Positions 54,352-62,684 of a stretch of 64,000 nucleotides of DNA are shown here, piece after piece. The DNA lies in NCBI GenBank assembly GCA_036510225.1, contig DATCEH010000029.1, positions 1 to 64,000 of the forward strand, written 5' to 3'. Within the stretch, counting starts at the first letter, position 1. Every line of letters begins with the position of its first letter. Origin of the DNA: Palsa-513 sp036510225. Lineage in GTDB: Bacteria > Actinomycetota > Thermoleophilia > Solirubrobacterales > Solirubrobacteraceae. The notes below the pieces were generated by a model. The model did not search any database. It saw only the letters and a program-made list of their open reading frames with translations, and was not told the DNA's origin. The position numbers and the translations under genes were made by a program.

Positions 54352-55626
54352 ATGAACCCGTTGCGCCTCGTCAAGCGCGTCGTGCTGAGCGCCGTCGCCG
54401 CCGTCGTCCTCCTGTTCGCCGTCGCCGTGGTGATCGGCGAGCTTCAGAAGAAGTCGATCCGGGTTCCGGCGTGCACCGCCGAGCAGTGGGTCGGGACGTG
54501 GGTCGCCGACCCGAGCGACGCGCTCGATCCGGGGCTCGTCGACCAGACGATCCGGCTCGTAGTGACCCCCCACCTCGGCGGGCGGGAGCTGCGGATCCAC
54601 CTGTCGAACCGGTTCAGCGCGAAGCCCGTGACGATCGCCCGCGCGGCGATCGGCCTGGGCCAGAGCGGGGCGAGCCTGGCGTCAGGCTCTGACCACGAGG
54701 TCACCTTCGGCGGACAGGGCAGCCTGACGATCGGGGCCGCCGGCGAGGCCGTCAGCGACCCGGTCGATCTGGACTTCAAGTCGTTTGAGAAGCTTGACGT
54801 CAGCCTCTACGTGACCGGGAGCACAGGTCCGTCGACCGAGCACCTCGCCGGCCAGCAGACGTCGTACGCGACGCCGCCGAGCACGGGCGACCACACGACC
54901 GACGAGTCGGGCCTGGCGTTCACCAAATCGACGACCGAGCGGTACTACCTCGACGGGATCGATGTACAGGCGCTCGGGTCGGTCGGAGCGGTCGTCGCGC
55001 TCGGGGATTCGATCACCGACGGCGAGGGCGGCCCGCCCGACCGTGACGACCGCTACCCGGACGACCTCGCCCGCCGCCTGCTGGCGGCCCCGGGCTCGCC
55101 GAGGCTGACGGTGCTGGATGCCGGGATCAGCGGCAACAGGATCCTCACCGACGCGCAGGCGTACGGCGCCGGGCAGTCGGCCTTGAACCGCGTGGGGTCG
55201 GACGTGATCGGCGAGCCCGGCGCGAGTGACGTGATCGTGCTCGAGGGGATCAACGACATCGGGGCAGCCGGGGCGACCGGCGATCAGGTCGTCGGCGGGC
55301 TGAAGGCGCTGATCAGCCGGGTCCACGCGGCGGGCATGCAGATCCTGCTGGGGACGCTGACCCCGGTCGGCGGGGTCACGCTCCACGGGTACGCGGGCAG
55401 CGCGACCGAGGCCGCCCGGGTGGCGGTCAACCGGTTCATCCGGGGACCGAACGCCGCCGACGGGTATGTCGACTTCGACCGGGCGCTCCGCGACCCGACC
55501 GACCCGTCGCGGTTGAACCCGGCGTTCGACAGCGGCGACCACGTCCATCCGAACACGGCAGGCAGGCAGGCGATGGCCGACGCGGTCGATCTGGCGTCGC
55601 TCCGAGCACCCCGGTGCACCTCGTAG
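54352..55626 (+). CDS. Secreted or membrane-anchored SGNH/GDSL hydrolase
   Basis: A 424-aa protein with one N-terminal hydrophobic segment (VVLSAVAAVVLLFAVAVVIG), acting as signal or anchor. Residues about 45-190 form a beta-rich N-terminal domain (WVGTWVADPSDALDPG, LRIHLSNRFS). The SGNH catalytic domain has block I VALGDSITDGEGG, block II GISGNRIL, block III EGINDIG and block V SGDHVHPN. Close in style to secreted actinobacterial lipase/acylhydrolase or rhamnogalacturonan acetylesterase-like proteins. Follows the helicase by 85 bases. Confidence 0.92.
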   Translation: MNPLRLVKRVVLSAVAAVVLLFAVAVVIGELQKKSIRVPACTAEQWVGTWVADPSDALDPGLVDQTIRLVVTPHLGGRELRIHLSNRFSAKPVTIARAAIGLGQSGASLASGSDHEVTFGGQGSLTIGAAGEAVSDPVDLDFKSFEKLDVSLYVTGSTGPSTEHLAGQQTSYATPPSTGDHTTDESGLAFTKSTTERYYLDGIDVQALGSVGAVVALGDSITDGEGGPPDRDDRYPDDLARRLLAAPGSPRLTVLDAGISGNRILTDAQAYGAGQSALNRVGSDVIGEPGASDVIVLEGINDIGAAGATGDQVVGGLKALISRVHAAGMQILLGTLTPVGGVTLHGYAGSATEAARVAVNRFIRGPNAADGYVDFDRALRDPTDPSRLNPAFDSGDHVHPNTAGRQAMADAVDLASLRAPRCTS

Positions 55627-55710
55627 ACGTCGGACGGACACGGGATCCGAGGACTGCGGCTGGCGACGGGTCGGGTCGGTCCCGGGATTCGGGTCGGCGG
55701 TCGCCGCGGC

Positions 55711-55894
55711 GGCGATGCTCACGCGGAGCGGGCCTCGCCGAGAGCATGCCGTCGAGGACCATTCTGGCCGGCCTCACGGCGGTCAGAGGCCGGGCGAGCG
55801 CTCTGCGGGGGACGGGGTCGTGGAGGAGTGGACTCTCCAAGGAAAGTAGTTGACTGACTCAGTCAGCGACTTCCGCGACGAAGGTCTCGCATCC
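55711..55894. repeat. Dispersed element, copy B, with palindrome
   Basis: Matches copy A (42041-42222) over most of its length in the same orientation. The palindrome core AGTTGACTGACTCAGTCAG is identical; outer arms carry two or three changes (GGAAAGTAG versus CGACTTCC). It lies downstream of rplL on the minus strand, as copy A lies downstream of rpsG. Confidence 0.85.
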
Positions 55895-55955
55895 CCGGCC
55901 GAGCGAAAGGTGCGAAGCCCGAGAACCCGCGGCAGCCTGGCGGCCGAGAACGCAG

Positions 55956-55989
55956 ACGGCCGCCGCGTCCGGAGGGAGGCGACGGCCGT
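55956..55989 (-). terminator. Possible hairpin after rplL
   Basis: On the minus strand ACGGCCGTCGCC and GGCGGCCGT-type arms pair across CTCCCTCC. There is no U-run, so it is a weak candidate for ending the rplJL transcript. Confidence 0.3.
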
Positions 55990-56026
55990 TTGGCCGGAAC
56001 GCGGCCGGCAGGGATCGGGGGTCGGG

Positions 56027-56413
56027 CTACTTGACCTCGACGGAAGCGCCGGCCTCGAGGAGCTCCTGCTTGAGCTTCTCGGCCTCGTCCTTGTCGACGC
56101 CCTCCTTGACGGCCTTGGGGGCCTCGTCGACGAGCGCCTTGGCCTCCTTGAGACCGAGGCCGGTCGCCGCGCGGACGACCTTGATGACCTGAATCTTCTT
56201 GTCGCCGGCGCCGGTCAGGAGGACGGTGAAGGCAGTCTGCTCCTCGACCTCCTCGACCTGTGCGCCGCCGCCGCCAGCGCCGGCGACGGCCACCGGTGCC
56301 GCGGCGGAGACGCCGAACTCCTCCTCGAGGGCCTTGATGCGCTCGGCCAGCTCGAGCACGGAAATGCCCTTGAGCTCGTCGATCCAATCAGCGGTGCTAG
56401 TGGTACCTGCCAT
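56027..56413 (-). CDS. rplL: 50S ribosomal protein L7/L12
   Basis: A 128-aa stalk protein: N-terminal dimer domain (WIDELKGISVLELAERIKAL), Ala/Gly hinge and C-terminal factor-binding domain (FTVLLTGAGDKKIQVIKVVR, GLGLKEAKALVDEAPKAVKE). Normal length. Its start abuts the rplJ stop. Confidence 0.98.
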   Translation of the reverse strand: MAGTTSTADWIDELKGISVLELAERIKALEEEFGVSAAAPVAVAGAGGGGAQVEEVEEQTAFTVLLTGAGDKKIQVIKVVRAATGLGLKEAKALVDEAPKAVKEGVDKDEAEKLKQELLEAGASVEVK

Positions 56414-57183
56414 CAGTTGTTCTCCTTGTCAATGCTGGAAGTTTCGGCCGCGGTTGCGTCCGGCGGGGGTGTGGCGTCTGCGGCGGGCTGCGACTGGTCG
56501 GCGGCAACCGCGTCCGGCTGGGGTGCTGCGTCTGCCGCTGGCTCGGGATCCTGTTCTTCTGGAGCGGTATCGGCGGGCGGGGCCTCCTGGGCCGGAGCCT
56601 CCGCCACTGACTCGGCCACCGGACCGGCCACCGGACCGGCCGGCGGCGGGCCGGCGGGGATCTCGCCGGACTCCTTCTTCTCGAGGATTGCGCCGAGCTG
56701 GATCGCAAGTCCTCCGATCAGGGCGTTGAGCGTTCGCACGAGGCCGGTGAGCGGCGACGCGACGAGACCGACGAGCTGGCCGTAGAGGACATCCCGAGGC
56801 GGGAGCTTCGAGATCGAGGTGACCTGCTCGGAGCTGAGCGGCGCGCCGTCCATGACGCCGCCCTTGAAGGCGAGCTTGTCGGTGATCTTCGCGTAGTCGG
56901 CGACCGTCTTGGCGGCGGTCGCGGCGTCGCCGCCGACGAAGGTCAGGGCGGTCGGCCCGGCGAGCAGCGGCTTGAGATGCTCTGCGCCGACCTGGTCGGC
57001 GGCCCGCTCGGTCAGCGAGTTCTTGACGACCCTGAAGGACGCGTCGACCGCCCGCAGCTTGTCGCGAAGCTCGGCCGCCTGGGGGACGGTGATGCCGCGG
57101 AAATCGACCGCGAAGATCGCTTCGGACTGCTGGATCTTGACGGCGATCTCATCGATCACCGCGGCTTTCTGTTCTCTGTTCAT
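56413..57183 (-). CDS. rplJ: 50S ribosomal protein L10 with acidic C-terminal extension
   Basis: A 256-aa protein; L10 is usually about 170. Core markers are EIAVKIQQSEAIFAVDFRGI, RVVKNSLTERAA and LASPLTGLVRTLNALIGGLA, leading into the L12-binding helix. After ILEKKESGEIP about 85 residues of Pro/Ala/Glu/Asp-rich sequence follow (PAGPPPAGPVAGPVAESVAE onwards). The stop overlaps the rplL start by one base, so the extension is in frame. L10 anchors the L12 stalk; the tail would sit beside the L12-binding sites. Confidence 0.97.
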   Translation of the reverse strand: MNREQKAAVIDEIAVKIQQSEAIFAVDFRGITVPQAAELRDKLRAVDASFRVVKNSLTERAADQVGAEHLKPLLAGPTALTFVGGDAATAAKTVADYAKITDKLAFKGGVMDGAPLSSEQVTSISKLPPRDVLYGQLVGLVASPLTGLVRTLNALIGGLAIQLGAILEKKESGEIPAGPPPAGPVAGPVAESVAEAPAQEAPPADTAPEEQDPEPAADAAPQPDAVAADQSQPAADATPPPDATAAETSSIDKENN

Positions 57184-57245
57184 ACGGCTCCTGTCCCGGA
57201 CTTCGGTTTTGCGCCGGGGGTCTCTGGTGGCCTACTGGGGTGGCG

Positions 57246-57977
57246 TCACGCGGCAGCTGCGGGCGTGGGCGCCTCCTCGAGGATGTCACGGGTCCGTGTC
57301 GGGTCGACCTTGACCCCCGGGCCCTGGGTCGCGGCCAGGGTGATCGTGCGCAGGTAGCGGCCCTTGGCGACGGCCGGCTTGGCGCGGACGAGCTCGTCGA
57401 TGATCGCGGCGTAGTTCTCGAGCAGGGCCCGATCGTCGAAGCTGGTCTTGCCGATCACCATGTGGACGATCGCCGACCGGTCGGTCCGGTACTCGACCTT
57501 GCCGGCCTTCGACTCGACGACCGCCTTGCGGACGTCCATCGTCACGGTCCCGACCTTCGGGTTCGGCATCTTGCCCTGCGGCCCGAGGACCCTGCCGAGG
57601 CGCCCGACGAGGGGCATCATGTCGGGCGTGGCGATCGCGACGTCGAAGTCCGTGAAGCCCTCTTCGACTCGCTTGGCGAGATCCTCGGCTCCGACGAAGT
57701 CAGCGCCGGCCTCCTCGGCCTCCTTGGCCCGGTCGCCGCGAGCGAAGACGGCGATCTTGACGTCCTTGCCGAGGCCGTTGGGCAGCGCCACGGTCCCGCG
57801 AAGCTGTTCGTCGGCGTGACGGACGTTGAGACCGGTCCGGACATGGACCTCGATCGTCTCGTCGAACTTCCCGCGCTTGGTCTCCTTGACGGCGGTGATC
57901 GCCTCGACGGGCGTGTACTCACGCTCGCGGTCGACGCGCGCCCGTGCTGCCAGATATGTCTTGCCGTGCTTTGCCAT
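57246..57977 (-). CDS. rplA: 50S ribosomal protein L1
   Basis: A 243-aa protein: AITAVKETKRGKFDETIEVH, DMMPLVGRLGRVLGPQGKMP and NPKVGTVTMDVRKAV. Normal length with a short Ala/Pro tail. One base before the rplK stop. Confidence 0.98.
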   Translation of the reverse strand: MAKHGKTYLAARARVDREREYTPVEAITAVKETKRGKFDETIEVHVRTGLNVRHADEQLRGTVALPNGLGKDVKIAVFARGDRAKEAEEAGADFVGAEDLAKRVEEGFTDFDVAIATPDMMPLVGRLGRVLGPQGKMPNPKVGTVTMDVRKAVVESKAGKVEYRTDRSAIVHMVIGKTSFDDRALLENYAAIIDELVRAKPAVAKGRYLRTITLAATQGPGVKVDPTRTRDILEEAPTPAAAA

Positions 57978-58400
57978 TCAGATCACGTCCACACCCATCG
58001 AGCGAGCGGTCCCGGCGACGATCTTGCTCGCCGCTTCGAGGTCGTTCGCGTTGAGGTCATCCATCTTCTTCTCGGCGATCTCCCGAATCTGCGCACTCGT
58101 GATCTTGCCGACCTTCAGCCTGTGAGGCTCAGCCGAGCCCTTGTCGATGCCGATCGCCTGGCGAATCAGGACCGCCGCGGGCGGCGTCTTGGTGACGAAG
58201 CTGAACGACCGGTCGGCGTAGACGGTGATCACGACCGGGATGATCGTCCCGGCGTCGGCCTGGGTCTGGGCGTTGAAGGCCTTGCAGAACTCCATGATGT
58301 TGATGCCGTGCTGGCCCAGCGCCGGACCGACCGGCGGAGCCGGCGTCGCCGCGCCGCCGCGGGCCTGGAGCTTGATCGTTGTGAGGACTTTCTTTGCCAT
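57978..58400 (-). CDS. rplK: 50S ribosomal protein L11
   Basis: A 140-aa protein: KLQARGGAATPAPPVGPALG, GINIMEFCKAFNAQTQADAG and the C-terminal LNANDLEAASKIVAGTARSM. Standard length. Thiostrepton-site prolines are present. Confidence 0.98.
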   Translation of the reverse strand: MAKKVLTTIKLQARGGAATPAPPVGPALGQHGINIMEFCKAFNAQTQADAGTIIPVVITVYADRSFSFVTKTPPAAVLIRQAIGIDKGSAEPHRLKVGKITSAQIREIAEKKMDDLNANDLEAASKIVAGTARSMGVDVI

Positions 58401-58467
58401 TGATTCCTTACCTTACGGACCCGTGGGGTCCGCCCTTTGGAAGACGTGCGCGCCCGAGTACGTGGGG

Positions 58468-58989
58468 CTAGAGCTTCTTGACCTGGTCGTAGCCGACTTC
58501 GACCGGCGTCTCACGCCCGAAGATTGATACCAGCACCTTGAGCCTGGCGGCGTCGTCGTTGATTTCGGAGATCTCGCCCGAGAAGTCCGACAGCGGTCCG
58601 GAGATGACCTTGACCGACTCGCCGATCGCGAACTGGGCCCGCGACGGCAGGCGGACGGCGATCGCCTTGTGAAGCAGGCGGTCGACCTCCATCTGGGTCA
58701 GCGGGACCGGCTCGTTGGACGCCCCGACAAAGCCGGTGACCCCCGGAGTCCCCTTGACGAGCGTCCACGACGCCTCGTTGAGCTCCATGTTGACGAGGAC
58801 GTAGCCGGGCATCGTCCGCTTCTCGACGGTGATCTTCTGGTTGTCCTTCATCTCAGAGACCGACTCCGTCGGAACGACGACCTGCTTCACCGCCCGCTGT
58901 TGATTCATCGAGACCACGCGGTGCTCGAGGTTCTGCTTGACCTTGTTCTCGTGACCCGAGTAGGTGTTTACGACGTACCAGCGAAACAT
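58468..58989 (-). CDS. nusG: Transcription factor NusG
   Basis: A 173-aa protein: NGN domain (FRWYVVNTYSGHENKVKQNL, KRTMPGYVLVNMELNEASWT, TPGVTGFVG) and C-terminal KOW domain (FAIGESVKVISGPLSDFSGE). It couples RNA polymerase to the ribosome and Rho. Located between secE and rplK as usual. Confidence 0.98.
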   Translation of the reverse strand: MFRWYVVNTYSGHENKVKQNLEHRVVSMNQQRAVKQVVVPTESVSEMKDNQKITVEKRTMPGYVLVNMELNEASWTLVKGTPGVTGFVGASNEPVPLTQMEVDRLLHKAIAVRLPSRAQFAIGESVKVISGPLSDFSGEISEINDDAARLKVLVSIFGRETPVEVGYDQVKKL

Positions 58990-59062
58990 TTCGATCCCAG
59001 TTTGAATTGGACTTGGACGGCTCCCGGCGCCGCAGCGCGGAGGCGCGAAGCGGCGTTGTCGA

Positions 59063-59686
59063 TCACAGGATCGCGTTGACGAGGTCTGACCCGAGCAGAT
59101 CGGCGAGCCCGAGGAACCCGCCGGCGACGATCACGAAGCCGAGCACGACGGCCGTTGCCTGGCCGACCTGACGCCGGTCGGGCCACTGGACTCGCTGGAG
59201 CTCGGCCCAGCTCGCCCGGAGAAAGGCCATGACCCGGTTGCCACCGACCTTGGCCGGCTGGCGCCCGGCCCGGCGGGCCGCCGGGAGGATCTCGTCGGAC
59301 TCGTCCAGCCGGTTGGCGGCAAGTCGCTCGCGAGTGCTCGCGTACTCGCCGGTCGAGTCGGCCTCGGCCGAGTCGTCATCGACGAGCGGGGGAAGCGTCG
59401 GCGGGTCGGTCGGCACCGCGCCGACCGGGAGGTCAGCCGGCTCGAGAGCAGCCATGACGGCGTCCTCATCCACGAGGACGTCGTCGACCGTCGTCTCGCC
59501 GAGCTCGGCGTCGTCGACCGCCGGCTCGCCCGGGACGGCGTCGGTCGACGGCGGGGCCGCCTCGTCGCCGGGCCCGACCTGCGGCGTGGAGCCGTCGGCC
59601 GGTCGCCCGGGCGTCGGCCGCGGGCGTCCGCGAGCCGGCTGCGCCTTGGCGCGGCGTCGCTGACTGCTTTTGCGATCACGGGCCAC
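59063..59686 (-). CDS. secE: SecE translocase subunit with long acidic N-terminal extension
   Basis: A 207-aa protein; SecE is usually 60-90. The SecE core is at the C-terminus: FLRASWAELQRVQWPDRRQV followed by one membrane helix (AVVLGFVIVAGGFLGLADLL). The first 140 residues start basic (RKSSQRRRAKAQPARGRPRP) and become acidic (DDAELGETTVDDVLVDEDAV). GTG at 59686 lies 12 bases after the rpmG stop, so the extension is probably translated. The extension lies on the cytoplasmic side. Confidence 0.93.
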   Translation of the reverse strand: MARDRKSSQRRRAKAQPARGRPRPTPGRPADGSTPQVGPGDEAAPPSTDAVPGEPAVDDAELGETTVDDVLVDEDAVMAALEPADLPVGAVPTDPPTLPPLVDDDSAEADSTGEYASTRERLAANRLDESDEILPAARRAGRQPAKVGGNRVMAFLRASWAELQRVQWPDRRQVGQATAVVLGFVIVAGGFLGLADLLGSDLVNAIL

Positions 59687-59698
59687 AACACGCCTTGG

Positions 59699-59863
59699 CT
59701 AGCGCGTCTCCCGGTGACCGGTGTGCCGCCGGCACCACCGACAGTATTTGCGCAGCGTGATGCGATCCGGGTTGTTGCGCTTGCTCTTCTTAGTCTGGTA
59801 ATTGCGCCGCTTGCACTCCTCGCATGCGAGGGTGACAGCGATGCGCACGTCTCCGCGGGCCAT
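59699..59863 (-). CDS. rpmG: 50S ribosomal protein L33 (zinc type)
   Basis: A 54-aa protein from ATG at 59863: MARGDVRIAVTLACEECKRR and NYQTKKSKRNNPDRITLRKY, ending CRWCRRHTGHRETR. Two CxxC pairs mark the zinc-binding form. First gene of the rpmG-secE-nusG-rplK-rplA-rplJ-rplL series. A TATACC -10-like box lies at 59933-59938. Confidence 0.96.
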   Translation of the reverse strand: MARGDVRIAVTLACEECKRRNYQTKKSKRNNPDRITLRKYCRWCRRHTGHRETR

Positions 59864-60019
59864 GAAAGCCTTCCAGGGGGTTCGTGATCGGGCTGCCGGC
59901 GCCGGGCAAGGAAAAACCCCGCCACGGCGCGAGGTATACGGAGTTTAGCGCGCTCGCCGGGGCGCGGCCGGCCGGTCGCCGCCGGAGCCGGCGCGAACCC
60001 CGTGCGGGGCCGCTGAGGG

Positions 60020-61171
60020 TCAGCTCTGCCGTGGCGGCAGCGCGCTGAAGAAGTCCCAGATCTCGGCGCCGGCGGACCCCTCGGCCGGGAGGAGCGACGC
60101 GCGCAGCGTGCTGCCCGGCCAGAAGTGACCGCCGTGGGTCAGCACGAGCTGGCCGACCGTGGTCGCGTCCTTGCACGTCCACCGGGCCCTGAGGACGTCG
60201 GGATTGACCCGGCTGTGGGCGCCGGGCACCCTGCAGCCGTCGAGCGAGCGCCACATCGCCAGGAATCGGGGGACGCTCCCGTCGTGGGTCGCGGGCGCTC
60301 CGAGGTAGGGGACGACCGGGTCAGACGTGGCGTGGATGTCGAACATCGAGACCGGGCCGGTCGGGGTGCACGGCGGCATCCGGCGGTAGTCGCCGGCGAC
60401 GATCGCGACCGCGGTGATCCGGTTGGCGAGGGCGCATGCGACACGCGAGGCCTCGCCGCCGCCGTTGGAGACGCCCGCGGCGAAGACGCGGGTCCGGTCG
60501 ACGCAGTAGTGGGTCTCGGCGTAGCCGAGCGTCGCCCGGACGAGATCGAGATCCGCGTCGCCCCGGGCGCCGCGAGAGTAGATCGCCCAGTCGCCGTTGA
60601 GTGCGTCCGGATAGGCCACGATGAAGCCGTCGTGCGCGGCGAGCGCCGAGAGGCCGCTGTAGCGCTCCATCCCCTTGCCGGTGTCCCTGAAGCCGTGGAG
60701 CGCGACGACCACCGGCAGCCGCCGTCCGGCCGGCAGCGGGCCGGGCACGTAGATCCGGAAGCTCCGGTGGTAGCCGTCGATCGTCATGTCGATGTCCTTG
60801 TCGCTGCCCGGCCGGGTCAACGCCGTCGTGCACGGATCGACCACCGGAGGAGGCGGATCCGTCGGGCTCGAGAGCGTCAGCGAGGTCGTTCCGACCGGCG
60901 ACGTCGTTCCGACCGGCGCGGTCGCTCCGACCGTCGGCGTCGTCGCCTGTCGCTCGGCGGCCGCGGCTGAGATCGTCGGGATGGCTCGGTCCAACGCTGC
61001 CGGCGCCGGCGCCGGGGCAAGGCCGAGGGCGACGGCGAGCGCCAGGGCCAGGCCGACCACGCCTGCGGCGGCGATCCGACGGCCGGTGGCGGCCCGGAGG
61101 TCAGGGCGACTCGCGTGGGGCCGCTCCGGCTGGGCGACCGAGCGGATCCGGCGAGCTGGAAATCCGAGCAC
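60020..61171 (-). CDS. Secreted esterase, PHB-depolymerase/feruloyl-esterase-like (LpqC family)
   Basis: A 383-aa exported alpha/beta hydrolase. Signal segment VVGLALALAVALGLAPAP, then a Thr/Pro/Val-rich linker with repeated TTSPVGTT units (coded by a small tandem repeat at about 60890-60930). The enzyme domain has PVVVALHGFRDTG, the nucleophile motif AAGVSNGGGEA, and a C-terminal histidine in THGGHFWPGS. GTG at 61171 is the chosen start; the upstream frame is arginine-rich and overlaps other sequence. Releases acids from esters outside the cell; substrate unknown. Confidence 0.88.
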   Translation of the reverse strand: MLGFPARRIRSVAQPERPHASRPDLRAATGRRIAAAGVVGLALALAVALGLAPAPAPAALDRAIPTISAAAAERQATTPTVGATAPVGTTSPVGTTSLTLSSPTDPPPPVVDPCTTALTRPGSDKDIDMTIDGYHRSFRIYVPGPLPAGRRLPVVVALHGFRDTGKGMERYSGLSALAAHDGFIVAYPDALNGDWAIYSRGARGDADLDLVRATLGYAETHYCVDRTRVFAAGVSNGGGEASRVACALANRITAVAIVAGDYRRMPPCTPTGPVSMFDIHATSDPVVPYLGAPATHDGSVPRFLAMWRSLDGCRVPGAHSRVNPDVLRARWTCKDATTVGQLVLTHGGHFWPGSTLRASLLPAEGSAGAEIWDFFSALPPRQS

Positions 61172-61220
61172 GGCCGACAGCCTAGGCCCGCCCGACGCCC
61201 GGCGCGCCGGGTCGGGGTGG

Positions 61221-61778
61221 TCAGCCGGCTGGCGGCGGTGGGCGCGACAGCGAGTGGATCTCCATGTCCCAGGCCCGCCCGTCGTGCTCGCGGGCGGCTC
61301 TCCGCAGGCCCTCGTGGCGAGCACCCAGCCGCTGCGCCAGGCGACGAGATGCGTGGTTCCCGGGGAGGATCGCCAGCTCGATCCGGCTCAGCCCGAGCAC
61401 GTCGAAACCCCACCGGCTGAGCGCTCGCGCCGCAGCGAGGCCCAGGCCCCGGCCGCGGGCCGCCGGCACCAACCAGTAGCCGAGTGCCGCGTGCAGTCCG
61501 TCATCGGTGAATCCCACGAGGTAGACGTTCCCCAGAGCGACGTCCTCGCCGGTCGAGGTGACAGCAAGCGCCAGTGACCGGCCTGCCGCCCGCCGGGAGC
61601 GCTACCGGGCGACCCAGTCGCCGGCGGCCGCCGGTGTGTAGACCCACGGCACGGATGTGAACCGGCAGACAGCGGGATCGCCGCAGACGGCGATCAGCGC
61701 GGGGGCGTCGTCGGCACGCCAGTCCCGCAGGACGACGCCGGGCGCGCGAAGGCGAAGCGAGTCTGGGAGCTGCGTCAT
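61221..61778 (-). pseudogene. GNAT acetyltransferase broken by an in-frame amber codon
   Basis: 186 codons from ATG at 61778 read as one RimJ/RimL-like acetyltransferase except for TAG at 61604-61602. The first part (RLRAPGVVLRDWRADDAPAL, PAAAGDWVAR) stops there. In the same frame the remainder continues RSRRAAGRSLALAVTSTGED, LGNVYLVGFTDDGLHAALGY and ARGRGLGLAAARALSRWGF, the acetyl-CoA site. The residue is most often glutamine in relatives (CAG to TAG), so one point mutation explains it. Total length is normal for the family. Alternatives are a sequencing error or stop read-through. Independent translation of the C-terminal half from GTG is conceivable but would lack the first strands. Confidence 0.8.
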
Positions 61779-61858
61779 GACCCGACGATGCCACACGAGT
61801 ATTTTTAGGTCCGATCGGACCGGCGTCGAGCCGTTCCCGCAACTGGAATGGAGACCGC

Positions 61859-62644
61859 ATGCCGAGCGCCCCGACACTGCTTCCCACGCAGATCACCGAC
61901 GGCCAGGCGCCGGGCCTCGGCTACCGGCTCGAGGGAGAGCTCGTCCCCGTCCTGCACATGGCCCTCGACGGCCGGGTGCCCGTCTACTTCGAGCACCACG
62001 TCCTGCTCTGGAAGTACCCCAACATGCAGATCGGCCTGCACCCGATGAAGAAGGGGCTCAAGCGGCGAGTCTTCGGCGGTCTCCCGCTGATGATGCTCGA
62101 GGCCCAGTCTCCCGGCGAGATCGCCTTCAGCCGGGATGCGCCCGGCCACATCGCCTCACTCCACCTTCCCCCGGGCCACGGGATCGTCGTCCGCGAGCAT
62201 CAGTTCCTCGCGGCGACCGGCGGGGTCGAGTACGACTACGCCAGGATCAAGGGCTTCGCGAACATGCTCAACGGCGGTGGCTTCTTCGTCGACCACTTCC
62301 TCGCCGGCGACCACGAGGGCGTCGTCTGGGTCCACGGGTACGGCAACCTCTTCGAGAAGCAGCTCGAAGACGGCGAGTCGATCGACATCGAGCCGGGCGG
62401 CTGGGTCTACCGGGACCACTCGGTCCAGATGACCCAGCAGGCCTACGGCTTCAAGACCGGCCTGCTCGGCGGGGGAGCCGGCAACCTCGTCTTCAACCGC
62501 TTCGTCGGACCCGGGCGGGTCGGTCTGCAGAGCGCCTACTACCACCCACCCGTCCAGGAGTCCGGCACTGCGAACTCCGGCGCCGGTGGCATGCTCGGGG
62601 CCGGCGGAATCGGCGGGATGCTCGGCGGACTGCTCGACAACTGA
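61859..62644 (+). CDS. AIM24-family protein
   Basis: A 261-aa protein with the AIM24/TIGR00266 beta-rich fold: VLHMALDGRVPVYFEHHVLL, FGGLPLMMLEAQSPGEIAFS, GIVVREHQFLAATGGVEYDY, FVDHFLAGDHEGVVWVHGYG and VQMTQQAYGFKTGLLGGGAG. The tail is Gly/Met-rich (GAGGMLGAGGIGGMLGGLLD). In yeast the relative is a mitochondrial membrane-organising protein; bacterial roles are unknown. ATG at 61859. The gene precedes the 212-aa unknown gene by 40 bases. Confidence 0.9.
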   Translation: MPSAPTLLPTQITDGQAPGLGYRLEGELVPVLHMALDGRVPVYFEHHVLLWKYPNMQIGLHPMKKGLKRRVFGGLPLMMLEAQSPGEIAFSRDAPGHIASLHLPPGHGIVVREHQFLAATGGVEYDYARIKGFANMLNGGGFFVDHFLAGDHEGVVWVHGYGNLFEKQLEDGESIDIEPGGWVYRDHSVQMTQQAYGFKTGLLGGGAGNLVFNRFVGPGRVGLQSAYYHPPVQESGTANSGAGGMLGAGGIGGMLGGLLDN

Positions 62645-62684
62645 TGGCCACAATGGTCCGCCCAACCCACGCCCGCGCCGTCTG

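Larger units (their letters stand above)
55627..56026. other. Non-coding stretch between the SGNH hydrolase gene and rplL
   Basis: Contains copy B of the dispersed element (about 55711-55894) and a large GC-rich hairpin at 55956-55989. No protein-like frame. Confidence 0.6.
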
